Below are positions 36,106 through 45,249 of a stretch of DNA of 64,000 nt, piece after piece (position 1 is the first letter of the stretch; every line of letters starts with the position of its first letter). This DNA comes from Thermodesulfovibrio yellowstonii DSM 11347. Its GTDB lineage: Bacteria > Nitrospirota > Thermodesulfovibrionia > Thermodesulfovibrionales > Thermodesulfovibrionaceae. The stretch lies in assembly GCF_000020985.1 (NCBI RefSeq), contig NC_011296.1:1044001-1108000 (forward strand). The letters run 5' to 3'. Made by a program: the position numbers and the translations under genes. The notes under the pieces are model-generated. The model did not search any database, was not told the DNA's origin, and saw only the letters and a list, made by a program, of their open reading frames with translations.

Positions 36106-36830
36106 TATACTATAAAACTATGAGGTCCAAATTTCTGGGAGTCTTGATTGCTTTTATTGTTATTGCATGCACATCTGAAGAAAGAATCAGACAGATGAAC
36201 GAATCTGATTTTCATAAAGAAATTGGATTTGCTTACTATATTGAAAAAAACTACCAGCTCGCATACTCAGAGTTTCATAAGGCTCTTCAAATTGACCCTG
36301 ATAATAAAGACGCACTTCATGGGTTGGCTCTTGTTCATATGGAATTTCAAGAATATGAGATGGCAAAAGATTTGTTTTTAAGAACACTTTCTCTTGATAA
36401 CAACTATGCTGATGCATGGTTTAATCTCGGAGTATGCTATCAAAAACTCAATATGCATAAAGAAGCCATTGATGCTTTCCAAAAAGCATTGAATAATCCT
36501 TTATTTGTTACTCAAGATAAAGCTTATTTTGGGCAGGGACTTTCTTTATACAGAGTTGGGCAATATGAAGAAGCTAAAAATGCCTTTGACAAGGCAATAA
36601 AAAGAAACGTATTACTTATTCCAGCCCATCTTTATCTTGCTCTCACATATCAAAAGCTTAATCAATATTCAGAAGCAGTAAAAACATTGAAAAATTCCAT
36701 TAAACTTGATCAGTCCTTTAAAGGAGATATAGATAAATTTATAAAAAATCTTGTAGATGATTTAAAAAAAGGACAGACTAACATGCCTAAGGAAGACATT
36801 CTTGACCTTCTTGAAATTCTAAAATACTAA
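36102..36830 (+). CDS. TPR-repeat lipoprotein
   Basis: This protein of about 242 residues has a lipoprotein signal (hydrophobic LGVLIAFIVIAC with the lipobox cysteine before TSEER) and about five TPR repeats, such as AYYIEKNYQLAYSEFHKALQIDPDN and NLGVCYQKLNMHKEAIDAFQKAL. It resembles PilF/BamD-like TPR lipoproteins that assist outer-membrane or pilus assembly, but a specific role is not shown. The start is either the ATG at 36102, which overlaps the mfd stop, or the ATG at 36120, which begins directly before the signal. murJ begins 1 base after its stop. Confidence 0.85.
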   Translation: MIYYKTMRSKFLGVLIAFIVIACTSEERIRQMNESDFHKEIGFAYYIEKNYQLAYSEFHKALQIDPDNKDALHGLALVHMEFQEYEMAKDLFLRTLSLDNNYADAWFNLGVCYQKLNMHKEAIDAFQKALNNPLFVTQDKAYFGQGLSLYRVGQYEEAKNAFDKAIKRNVLLIPAHLYLALTYQKLNQYSEAVKTLKNSIKLDQSFKGDIDKFIKNLVDDLKKGQTNMPKEDILDLLEILKY

Positions 36831-36831
36831 A

Positions 36832-38388
36832 ATGGCAAAAAGTAAAATAGTTAAAGCTGCTGGAGCTATCTCATTAGCTACTACATTTAGTAGAATTCTT
36901 GGATATATAAAAGACATGATTCTTGCCAAATATTTTGGTGCAACTGGCATAAGTGATGTATTTTTCGTTGCCTTTCGTATTCCTAATCTGTTAAGAGAAC
37001 TTTTTGCAGAAGGCTCAATGTCTTCGGCTGTTATTCCTGTGTTGAAAGAATCCCAGATAAAAAATGGTCAAGAAGAAACCCAAAAAATTGTAAAGAGTTT
37101 ATTTACATTCATAATGATAGTTGTAGGAATTATTACTATTTTAGGAATAATTTTTAGCCCTCTTATTGTAAAACTAATTGCCCCAGGATTTGTTGAAAAT
37201 CCTCAAAAATTTGACTTAACAGTGTTACTGACAAGAATAATGTTTCCATTTCTACTCTTTATCAGTCTTGCAGCACTTACAATGGGTACTCTCAATACAA
37301 ATAATATTTTTTTTATACCAGCTCTTGCTCCATGTTTTTTAAACATTGCAATAATTATTTTTATAGTTGGATTTAGCTCATTATTTTTCAATCCAATAAT
37401 ATCTGTTGCAGTAGGTGTAACTGTAGGAGGTGCTCTTCAATGGCTTGTTCAAACACCTACTTTTTATAAAAATGGCTTCAAATTTGGAATAGCGCCATTT
37501 CATTCTGCTTTGAAAAAAATTGCTATTCTTGTAATTCCGACAACAATAGCAATGGCAGTAAACCAGATAAATATATTTGTAAGCACAATTATTGCGAGTT
37601 TCCTTCCCGAAGGAAGTGTTACATATCTTTATTATTCAATGAGACTTATTCAGCTTCCAATTGGTATTTTCGGTGTAGCTGTTGGAATGGCTGTACTTCC
37701 AACCCTTTCTCAACATGTAGCTGAAGGTAAAAAAGATATCTTTACAAAAGACTTTACATTTTCCCTTAAATTCTTATTCTTTCTAACTATTCCTTCTACA
37801 TTAGGATTGATGATGTTAAAAGAACCAATAATAAACACTCTTTTTCAAAGAGGTGTTTTTGATATAACAGCTACAATAAATACTGCTCAAGCTTTACTAT
37901 TTTATAGCATAGGAATCATTGGTACAGTTGGGTCAAGAACAATCACTGCTACTTTTTATTCTATTCAAGATACAAAAACACCTGTAATATGCGCTGCTAC
38001 AGCAATGTTGACAAATGTGATAGTTTCTATTGCTCTTATGAATTCAATGCAACACAAGGGACTGGCACTTGCTTATTCAGTGGCTGCTACTGTCCAGTTT
38101 TTTATGTTAGGATATTTTATAAAAAGAAAAATTCCTCAGATTTCCTTCAATTCAATAATTTCATCTTTTTTAAAAAGCTTTGTAGCTGCGTTTATTAGTG
38201 TAAGCATAGCTAAACTTATTTGTGAGATTAACCCTTCCTTGTGGTTACATAGTGAAAAAATGTTTCTAAAATTTATATGGCTTGCCTGTGCAATTTCTGT
38301 CGCTGCATTTTTCTATTTAGTTCTATGCTATTTGCTCAAACATGAAGAACTGGGTTATATTTTAAAAAAGATACGGAGGCAAGGATGA
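36832..38388 (+). CDS. murJ: MurJ/MviN lipid II flippase
   Basis: This 518-residue protein has about 14 membrane helices. It has the MurJ N-terminal pattern TTFSRILGYIKDMILAKYFGATG with VFFVAFRIPNLLRELFAEGSMS, and FGVAVGMAVLPTLSQHVAEGK further on. MurJ moves lipid II across the inner membrane for peptidoglycan synthesis. It follows the TPR lipoprotein by one base and overlaps the MBL hydrolase start by 4 bases (ATGA). It appears intact and of the usual length. Confidence 0.95.
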   Translation: MAKSKIVKAAGAISLATTFSRILGYIKDMILAKYFGATGISDVFFVAFRIPNLLRELFAEGSMSSAVIPVLKESQIKNGQEETQKIVKSLFTFIMIVVGIITILGIIFSPLIVKLIAPGFVENPQKFDLTVLLTRIMFPFLLFISLAALTMGTLNTNNIFFIPALAPCFLNIAIIIFIVGFSSLFFNPIISVAVGVTVGGALQWLVQTPTFYKNGFKFGIAPFHSALKKIAILVIPTTIAMAVNQINIFVSTIIASFLPEGSVTYLYYSMRLIQLPIGIFGVAVGMAVLPTLSQHVAEGKKDIFTKDFTFSLKFLFFLTIPSTLGLMMLKEPIINTLFQRGVFDITATINTAQALLFYSIGIIGTVGSRTITATFYSIQDTKTPVICAATAMLTNVIVSIALMNSMQHKGLALAYSVAATVQFFMLGYFIKRKIPQISFNSIISSFLKSFVAAFISVSIAKLICEINPSLWLHSEKMFLKFIWLACAISVAAFFYLVLCYLLKHEELGYILKKIRRQG

Positions 38389-39014
38389 AAATAAAAAAAT
38401 TTGAAGTTGGACCACTATTTGTAAACTGTTACATTATATATGACGAAAGGACAAAGGAAGCAGTTGTAATTGACCCTGGCGATGAACCTGATTTAATTCT
38501 TGATTTCATAAAAGAAGAAAATCTCAATCTTAAATATATACTTTGCACACATGGACATTTTGACCACATAGGCTCAGTCAAAGAATTAAGGGATGAAACA
38601 GGCGCAAAAGTTGTTTTACATGAGAAAGACATTGAAATATATAGGAATTCTCCTCAAATAGCCATGCAATTTTTTGGCATAGAAATAGAACCTCAACCTG
38701 AACCAGATATTCTTATTAAAAATGGCGAAATATTAAATACCGGAAATATTCAGCTAACAGTAATACATACCTCCGGGCATTCTCCTGGAAGTGTATGCTT
38801 TTATACTGACGGATATATATTCACAGGAGATACGCTTTTTGCAGGCTCTGTTGGAAGGACAGACATTATTGGAGGCAGTATGAATGAACTGCTTAATTCG
38901 CTCAAAAAGATAGCTTCTTTACCTGATGAAACCATAGTTTTCCCAGGTCATGGACCTAAAACTAAAATAGGAATTGAAAAGAAAACAAATCCCTTTTATC
39001 ATGAAGTTATTTAA
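38385..39014 (+). CDS. Metallo-beta-lactamase-fold hydrolase (GloB/YcbL type)
   Basis: This 209-residue protein has the MBL metal motif THGHFDHIG (His56, His58, Asp60, His61), HTSGHSPGSVCFY and FTGDTLFAGSVGRTD, and VFPGHGPKT near the end. These features are typical of glyoxalase II-like hydrolases of the YcbL group. The substrate, probably a thioester, cannot be assigned exactly. It overlaps murJ at its start, and the next gene's ATG at 39001 lies inside its last codons. Confidence 0.88.
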   Translation: MKIKKFEVGPLFVNCYIIYDERTKEAVVIDPGDEPDLILDFIKEENLNLKYILCTHGHFDHIGSVKELRDETGAKVVLHEKDIEIYRNSPQIAMQFFGIEIEPQPEPDILIKNGEILNTGNIQLTVIHTSGHSPGSVCFYTDGYIFTGDTLFAGSVGRTDIIGGSMNELLNSLKKIASLPDETIVFPGHGPKTKIGIEKKTNPFYHEVI

Positions 39015-40647
39015 ATTCTTATTAATTGTATTTCTTTTAATCTCCTTATCTTGTAGCAAAAGTTCAAAAAATGAAAATGCAAAAACTTCATCTCAATATT
39101 CAGAAGGGACATCTATTATTATTGGTGTTTTACCTGAAGAATCTCCAAAAGTAATATATGAAAAACTTTATCCTTTGAAAAAATTCCTAAGTGAAAATTT
39201 TAAAAGACCTGTCTTAATTGATATTGCAAGAGATTTTAAAGATTTAGAAAAGAAAATAAAAGAAGACAAAATTAATTTAATCATTGTTGACCCTGCTACT
39301 TACTGTGAACTTAAATGGAATATGAAAAATAAAATATTTCCTTTGATTAAACCAGAAGGTGGTATAGCTGAAACAAGAAGTGTTTTTGTAACAAAACAAG
39401 GTAATAATATTGAAAAAATTTTTGATTCTCTTGGGAAAAAACTTGCGCTTGGTGAAGAAAAATCTTCATTTAGCTATCTTATTCCTCTGTCAATGCTTAG
39501 AGATGTTGACATTTCAATAAAAGATTTCAAATCCGTTGATATGTTACAAAAGGAACAAAGGATTGCCCTTTCCATATTAATCGGAAACCATGACATAGGA
39601 GCTATGAGCGAAATAACTGCAAACAAATATCTTAAAGACGGGCTTAAAATAATAAGATATTCTGAACCCACTCCAAGATTTTTAATAGCATACATTAATA
39701 ATTTAAAAAAAGATGAAGTGGAAACTATTAAAAATAGCATCTTAACCAGAGCAGATAGAGAACTTCTTGAAGCCATAGGTGTTGAAAAATTCAGTCTGGC
39801 TGAAGATAGAGATTTTGATTATATCAGAGTACTAATTAAAAATCTCAAAGGCAAAGATTATATTGATTACGGATCAAAAACAATAAAAGTAGCCATATTA
39901 CCCTTATACAGTCCTCTTACAATCTATAAAAGATATGACCCTCTAATGAGATATCTTTCTGAAAAAACGGGTTATGAGTTTAAACTTGTAATACCTAAAA
40001 ATTTTGAAGAATTTATAAACATTGTTAGTCAAGGTAAAGTTCATTTTTCATATCAAAATCCCTATGTATTTTCCATCGTTTCTAAAAGGTATTCAATAAG
40101 ACCTCTTGCAATAACAGTTGGCGAAGATTGCACCACAGACGAAGGTATTTGCGGTAATGAAAAATTCAGAGGTCTAATAATAACAAGAAAAGACAGCAAT
40201 ATACATAAACTCACTGACCTTAAAGGAAAAAAAATAATGATTGTATCTCCTACATCAGCAGGAGGATATTTGTCTCAGAAGCTTTATCTTGAGAAAAAAG
40301 GTTTTAATTTACAAAGAGATTTTAAACTTATAGATGCAAAAAGGCAGGAAAAAGTTATTATAGGGGTTTATAAAGGTGAAGCAGATGTAGGATTCATAAG
40401 AGAAGCTGCTTTAAGTGTCTGGTCCAACGAAGTAGATATCTCAAAAATAAAAATTCTTGATTACGGAGACTATCTACCAAACTGGCCATTTGCCGTTGTG
40501 AATAATCAAAATAAAGAATTAACAGAAAAGGTCAAGAAATTAATTACTAACATAGATAACCCTTTAATACTTAAAAAAGCTAAGATTAAAGCATTCAAAG
40601 AGGCAACAGATGAAGATTTTAAAATACTTAAAATACTTAGTAACTGA
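39001..40647 (+). CDS. Double PhnD-like periplasmic binding lipoprotein
   Basis: The ATG at 39001 gives a lipoprotein signal (KLFKFLLIVFLLISLSC, Cys after SLS) and 548 residues. Two PhnD/phosphonate-binding-type domains follow: IIIGVLPEESPKVIYEKLYPLKKFL with a lobe to about residue 280, then KVAILPLYSPLTIYKRYDPLMRYLSEKTGYEF to the end. Such proteins bind oxyanions; PhnD-like AioX senses arsenite for the AioSR system. Here it is directly followed by a kinase and an NtrC regulator in overlapping frames, so a sensory role is likelier than transport; no permease is present. The duplication in one chain is unusual. Confidence 0.83.
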   Translation: MKLFKFLLIVFLLISLSCSKSSKNENAKTSSQYSEGTSIIIGVLPEESPKVIYEKLYPLKKFLSENFKRPVLIDIARDFKDLEKKIKEDKINLIIVDPATYCELKWNMKNKIFPLIKPEGGIAETRSVFVTKQGNNIEKIFDSLGKKLALGEEKSSFSYLIPLSMLRDVDISIKDFKSVDMLQKEQRIALSILIGNHDIGAMSEITANKYLKDGLKIIRYSEPTPRFLIAYINNLKKDEVETIKNSILTRADRELLEAIGVEKFSLAEDRDFDYIRVLIKNLKGKDYIDYGSKTIKVAILPLYSPLTIYKRYDPLMRYLSEKTGYEFKLVIPKNFEEFINIVSQGKVHFSYQNPYVFSIVSKRYSIRPLAITVGEDCTTDEGICGNEKFRGLIITRKDSNIHKLTDLKGKKIMIVSPTSAGGYLSQKLYLEKKGFNLQRDFKLIDAKRQEKVIIGVYKGEADVGFIREAALSVWSNEVDISKIKILDYGDYLPNWPFAVVNNQNKELTEKVKKLITNIDNPLILKKAKIKAFKEATDEDFKILKILSN

Positions 40648-42220
40648 AAGAATTATCAAAAAACTTCAAAGAACAAGCATCGGAATAAAAATATTTCTAT
40701 CATTTTTACTTCTATTTTTAATCATTATGATTTCAATTAATCTGTTAATTCTTAACTATCAGAAAAGCTCTCTAAAAAATCAGATTAACACAAATATTAC
40801 GGTCCTGCTTGAGAATGTTTCAAAGGATGTTATAGACCATCTTGTCTTTTTTGATCCCTTAGCTATTGATGAAAAAATCTCTATTGTTATGAACAATCCA
40901 GGAATTGATTACATAATGCTTGCTGATAAAAATGGCAAAATTGTTGGGCATAGTGATAAAAGTCAGCTTGGCAGTTATATAAAAATGGAACCGTCAATTT
41001 ATAAAAGATGGCAAAAATCAGACACAGATGGAATTAATCATATAAATTTACCAGTTATTGTTGGCGATAGCTATTTTGGAATCTTAAGGGTTGGTATATC
41101 TGAAGACAAAATAAATGCTTACATTGAACAGTCCACCAGAAATTTGAAAAATTATATTTATATTTTAAGTTTAATATTTTTTCTTTTAACTGTTATTATG
41201 GCATTTATGCTTTCAAAAACACTTATAAAACCTTTGCAAAGACTTAAAAATAAAATGTCAAGTATTCAGGCAGATAAACTTGAAATATGTGAAAATCCAT
41301 CAACTGTTTTTTGTAAAGATATCTTTAACTGTGAAAAAAGTGACTGCCCTGCCTATGGCAAAGAAAGATGCTGGTTTATAACTGAAGCAAAGGAAAACTG
41401 TAAAAAATGCCATAACATTGATTGCAAGGATTGTTATGTTTATAAAATTTCTTGTGGTGATGAAATCGGATATCTAATTGAAACATTCAATGAGATGATA
41501 TTAAAACTTAAGCATTCACTTGAAGAACTTGATAGAACAACAAAAGAAAAACTAAGACTTGAAAAATCCTCTGCGATGGCAGAGATGGCAATGACCGTTG
41601 CCCATGAGATAAAAAATCCTCTTAATGCAATAAAGGCTTCTACCTCTTATTTAAAGGCAAATTTTCAGGGAGAGGTTTTAAAAGAGTTTCTTTCAATTAT
41701 TGATAAAGAAACAGAGAGATTAAATGAATTGATAACAAGTTTTCTATCTTATGCAAGACCTGTACCCCTTAAATATGAAAAGGGAAACATCAACAATGCA
41801 CTAAAAGATGTGATAAAACTCGTGGAAACAGAAATCAAAGAGGAGAATAAAATTCTTCAAACTGACTTTGACCCCTCAATACCTGAATTTTATTTTGACC
41901 ATCATCAAATAAAACAAGCTGTGCTGAATCTTTTAGTAAATGCTACAGACGCCACTGAAAAGGGAGACACAATAATGATCAAAACAGAGAGAATTGATGG
42001 AAAGATAAAAATTACAATAAAGGATTCAGGAACTGGAATCCCTGAAGAACTTATGGGTAAAATATTTGAGCCCTTTTTTACCACAAAGACTACAGGTTCA
42101 GGTCTTGGACTTGCCTGTGTTGAAAGAATAATAAAGGACCATGAAGGCAATATAAAGGTTACGAGTAAACTTAATGAAGGAACCGAATTTACAATAGAGT
42201 TGCCAATTAAAGAGGGTTAA
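40610..42220 (+). CDS. Membrane histidine kinase with Cys-rich HAMP-region insert
   Basis: This 536-residue sensor kinase has TM1 (about 26-48), a periplasmic domain of about 130 residues, and TM2 (about 180-202). It then has a HAMP-like part interrupted by ten cysteines between 227 and 282 (Cys227, 235, 241, 246, 254, 264, 267, 272, 275, 282). The kinase domain has VAHEIKNPLNAIKAS (His332) and ATPase motifs ending EGTEFTIELPI. The Cys cluster sits in the cytoplasm next to the membrane and could bind a metal or an iron-sulfur cluster, or sense redox. It overlaps the PhnD-like gene by 38 bases and precedes the NtrC-type gene by two, so the three form one unit. Confidence 0.9.
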   Translation: MKILKYLKYLVTERIIKKLQRTSIGIKIFLSFLLLFLIIMISINLLILNYQKSSLKNQINTNITVLLENVSKDVIDHLVFFDPLAIDEKISIVMNNPGIDYIMLADKNGKIVGHSDKSQLGSYIKMEPSIYKRWQKSDTDGINHINLPVIVGDSYFGILRVGISEDKINAYIEQSTRNLKNYIYILSLIFFLLTVIMAFMLSKTLIKPLQRLKNKMSSIQADKLEICENPSTVFCKDIFNCEKSDCPAYGKERCWFITEAKENCKKCHNIDCKDCYVYKISCGDEIGYLIETFNEMILKLKHSLEELDRTTKEKLRLEKSSAMAEMAMTVAHEIKNPLNAIKASTSYLKANFQGEVLKEFLSIIDKETERLNELITSFLSYARPVPLKYEKGNINNALKDVIKLVETEIKEENKILQTDFDPSIPEFYFDHHQIKQAVLNLLVNATDATEKGDTIMIKTERIDGKIKITIKDSGTGIPEELMGKIFEPFFTTKTTGSGLGLACVERIIKDHEGNIKVTSKLNEGTEFTIELPIKEG

Positions 42221-42222
42221 AT

Positions 42223-43563
42223 ATGGCAAATATTCTATACATAGATGATGAGATAAGTGCCTTGAAAGCTATTTCAGCAATTCTTAGGAAAGAAGGATAT
42301 ACTGTTTTCACCTCAACTACTGCTGAAGAGGGAATGGAAGTTCTTAAAACTACCACTATTGAGTGTATTCTTCTTGACTACAGATTGCCCGGAATGGATG
42401 GAATAGATTTATTAAGATGGCTCAAACACTGTGAAATGTCAATTCCAACTGTAATGCTTACAGCCTATGGAACAATTGAAAAAGCAGTAGAAGCAATGAA
42501 ACTTGGTGCTTATCATTATTTGATAAAACCAGTAGACACAGAGTTGCTTTTAAATGTGATAAAAGAAGCCATTGAAAAATCAAAGGGAATTCAAAAATTA
42601 GAAAAAATAGAAACCCCCTTTCCAGAAATAATTGGTAAAAGTAAAACAATACAGGAAATATTTTATATAATGCAGATGGTTGCAGAAAGTAACGCCAATG
42701 TACTTATTACAGGCGAATCAGGCACAGGTAAAGAACTTGTAGCAAGGGCAATACACAAAAATTCTCTTAGAAAATCTAAACCCTTTATTATAGTTGACTG
42801 TACCACAATACCTGAAAATCTACTTGAGAGTGAGCTTTTTGGACACGAAAAGGGAGCTTTTACAGGAGCTACTGAGAGAAAAACAGGACTTATTGAACTT
42901 GCCAATGAAGGCACTGTTTTTCTTGATGAGATCGGGGAATTACCAATGCTTTTACAAAAAAAACTTTTAAGATTTCTTCAGGAAAAAGAGATACAGAGAA
43001 TTGGAAGCACACAAAGAATCAAAGTGGATGTAAGAGTAATCTCAGCTACAAACAAAGACCTTGAAAAAGCTATTAAGGAAGGTTCATTCAGAGAAGACCT
43101 TTACTGGAGATTGAATGTTGTGAGAATAAATCTACCTCCACTAAGAGAAAGAAAGGAAGATATTCCTTTGCTTGTGAATCATTTTCTAAATAAATTTTCA
43201 AAGGAAAACAACAAACCTATCCCTCAACTTGAGCCAGAAGTTATGAATGCTCTTATAAACTATTATTGGCCTGGAAACATAAGAGAACTGGCAAATGTCA
43301 TAGAGAGAGCTGTTGTGCTCTCACCTTCAGGATTAATTTCTATAAAACATCTACCAAGAAGAATACAGGAAAACACTGGATGGACTATTATTAAAGAAAA
43401 TACCTTCAATCTTCTTGAAGTTGAGAAGGCTTTGATTCTTAAAGCATTAAATTCCACAGGATGGAATCAAACAAAAGCTGCTGAAATACTTGGCATTTCA
43501 AGAAAACAACTTCGCACTAAGATGAAACATCACGGATTTCTCACACAATCTGAAGAAGAATAA
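42223..43563 (+). CDS. NtrC-family sigma-54 response regulator
   Basis: This 446-residue protein has an N-terminal receiver with phospho-Asp52 (ILLDYRLPG), an AAA+ domain with Walker A GESGTGKE (164-171), the sigma-54 contact loop GAFTGA (211-216), and a C-terminal Fis-type helix-turn-helix (GWNQTKAAEILGISRKQLRTKM). It activates sigma-54 promoters after phosphorylation by the kinase upstream. A -24/-12 promoter with an inverted repeat at the correct distance lies at 61247, before the usp gene. A bidirectional terminator ends the operon just after this gene. Confidence 0.95.
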   Translation: MANILYIDDEISALKAISAILRKEGYTVFTSTTAEEGMEVLKTTTIECILLDYRLPGMDGIDLLRWLKHCEMSIPTVMLTAYGTIEKAVEAMKLGAYHYLIKPVDTELLLNVIKEAIEKSKGIQKLEKIETPFPEIIGKSKTIQEIFYIMQMVAESNANVLITGESGTGKELVARAIHKNSLRKSKPFIIVDCTTIPENLLESELFGHEKGAFTGATERKTGLIELANEGTVFLDEIGELPMLLQKKLLRFLQEKEIQRIGSTQRIKVDVRVISATNKDLEKAIKEGSFREDLYWRLNVVRINLPPLRERKEDIPLLVNHFLNKFSKENNKPIPQLEPEVMNALINYYWPGNIRELANVIERAVVLSPSGLISIKHLPRRIQENTGWTIIKENTFNLLEVEKALILKALNSTGWNQTKAAEILGISRKQLRTKMKHHGFLTQSEEE

Positions 43564-43566
43564 AAA

Positions 43567-43607
43567 TTAATAAGGGCTTGGAAATCCTATATCCAAGCCC
43601 TTATTAA
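43567..43607. terminator. Bidirectional terminator between regulator and chemoreceptor
   Basis: A perfect 16-base-pair stem, TTAATAAGGGCTTGGA and its complement, with a 9-base loop, lies between the two convergent genes. The A/T ends on both sides provide T tracts in either direction. It should end both the PhnD-kinase-NtrC transcript and the long nuo-mcp transcript. Confidence 0.9.
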
Positions 43608-43638
43608 AGGAGGGTGGGGTGTGGGATGAGAGGTTTAC

Positions 43639-45222
43639 TCAAACTTTAAAATATTCAACGCTCTCATCAAGAGCTTTTGTCTCTGCAGACAATTTAGTAG
43701 TAATATCTCTTACAAATTCAATCATTTTTACTGTATTATTAATGTTTTCCCTTATAGTATCCATATTTTGTGCAATTTCCTCACTTGTTGCAGACAACTC
43801 TTCTGTAGCAACTGCAATTCTCTGTATCATATCCATTGCCTTTTCTGTAGCAGATACAATCTCATCAAGAGCGCGCATTGCATCATTTGCTAAAGCGACT
43901 CCTCCTTCTGCCTGAGAACTGCTTGCATTCATTGCATTTACAGAAGCGTCTGACTTTGACTGAATATTTCTAATCTTGTCAGCAATCTCCTCTGTTGCTT
44001 TCGCAGTGCGTTCTGCAAGCTTGCGAACTTCATCGGCAACAACCGCAAAGCCCCTTCCCTGCTCACCTGCTCTTGCTGCTTCAATTGCTGCATTTAAAGC
44101 AAGAAGATTAGTCTGATCAGCAATGTCCTTTATGGTAAGCACAATCTCGCCAATTTCCTGTGAACTTTGTCCAAGTTCTTCAATTGTGCCAGCAGCTGCT
44201 TTGATTGAGTTAGCTATATCTATCATAGCCTTTACTGCTTTATCCACTGCAGTCTTGCCTTTTTCAGCAGTTTCATTTGCCTGTTTTGCTGAATCAGAAG
44301 CATGAGCTGCATTTTTAGCTACATCAATTATTGTCTGCGATATCTCTGTAGAGGCAGATGCCATCTGGTCTATACGCGATAACTGTTCTCGAGAGTTTTT
44401 CTCTAAATCATCTGTCTCTTTTGAAAGAGAGGCAACCATGGTATTGGTATTTTTTACCACTTCTCTGATTTTACCTATTGTTGCCCTTAAACTTTTTGTA
44501 ATTCTCTGATATATATCTCCAATTAAATCACAGGCTTGTGTTTTTTCCTCCCTAAGGTCTCCCTGTTCAAGTCTATTAAAACATCCTAAAGCTGAGGACA
44601 TATTTTTTTCATAGGATTTATATGAATAATAAAGCATTCCACTCAAGCCTGCAAGAGAAATAAAAAGAACAATTGAATAAATTATCGCATTTCTTTTTCT
44701 TACCTCTGAAATTTCTTTGTTAGTTTTTTCAAATTCTTTCTGATGAGTATCTGTTATTTTGAAAATCATATCCTTTATTTCTCTCCATACCTTTGTCTCT
44801 TCAACTATCTTCTTAACTGCCTCATCCTTTTTACCTTGTTCTGCTAATTGTTGAATTTCCATTTTCATAGAGTGATCTTTCTGCCACATTTGTTGGATTG
44901 TTTTCAATTGTTCCTGCATTTCTCCTTTTGTTAATTTTATAGCTGCTTCATTTGATTTCATAAATTCCTGATGCGCCTTTTGATAGTTTTTCTTTGCCTG
45001 CTCATCCTTTGGATTAATAAAAACATTTCTTGTTGCCTGACCTGTCTGAAGTCCCTGGGCATACATATCATTTAAAGCAACAAGGAGCATTATGTCCTTT
45101 TTTGTTAATTTTTCAACTCTTTCCTGAAATCCCTTCTCATTAAAATAAGACAGAATAAAAAGTCCAGCAAGAACAAGCAAAATCATAATATTAATAAATT
45201 GAAGCAATCTTTTTACATTCAT
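43639..45222 (-). CDS. Methyl-accepting chemotaxis protein
   Basis: This 527-residue chemoreceptor has TM1 (about 7-27), a helical four-helix-bundle-type periplasmic domain, TM2 (about 190-210), and a cytoplasmic signalling rod. The conserved hairpin [24 protein letters not shown] is in the middle. GGAGGGGATAAA lies just before the ATG at 45222. It begins 27 bases after the nuoN stop, so it is probably co-transcribed with the complex I genes. This raises the idea of a receptor matched to respiration (energy taxis). The ligand is not known. Confidence 0.9.
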   Translation of the reverse strand: MNVKRLLQFINIMILLVLAGLFILSYFNEKGFQERVEKLTKKDIMLLVALNDMYAQGLQTGQATRNVFINPKDEQAKKNYQKAHQEFMKSNEAAIKLTKGEMQEQLKTIQQMWQKDHSMKMEIQQLAEQGKKDEAVKKIVEETKVWREIKDMIFKITDTHQKEFEKTNKEISEVRKRNAIIYSIVLFISLAGLSGMLYYSYKSYEKNMSSALGCFNRLEQGDLREEKTQACDLIGDIYQRITKSLRATIGKIREVVKNTNTMVASLSKETDDLEKNSREQLSRIDQMASASTEISQTIIDVAKNAAHASDSAKQANETAEKGKTAVDKAVKAMIDIANSIKAAAGTIEELGQSSQEIGEIVLTIKDIADQTNLLALNAAIEAARAGEQGRGFAVVADEVRKLAERTAKATEEIADKIRNIQSKSDASVNAMNASSSQAEGGVALANDAMRALDEIVSATEKAMDMIQRIAVATEELSATSEEIAQNMDTIRENINNTVKMIEFVRDITTKLSAETKALDESVEYFKV

Positions 45223-45249
45223 TTTATCCCCTCCATTTCTTTATACTAT

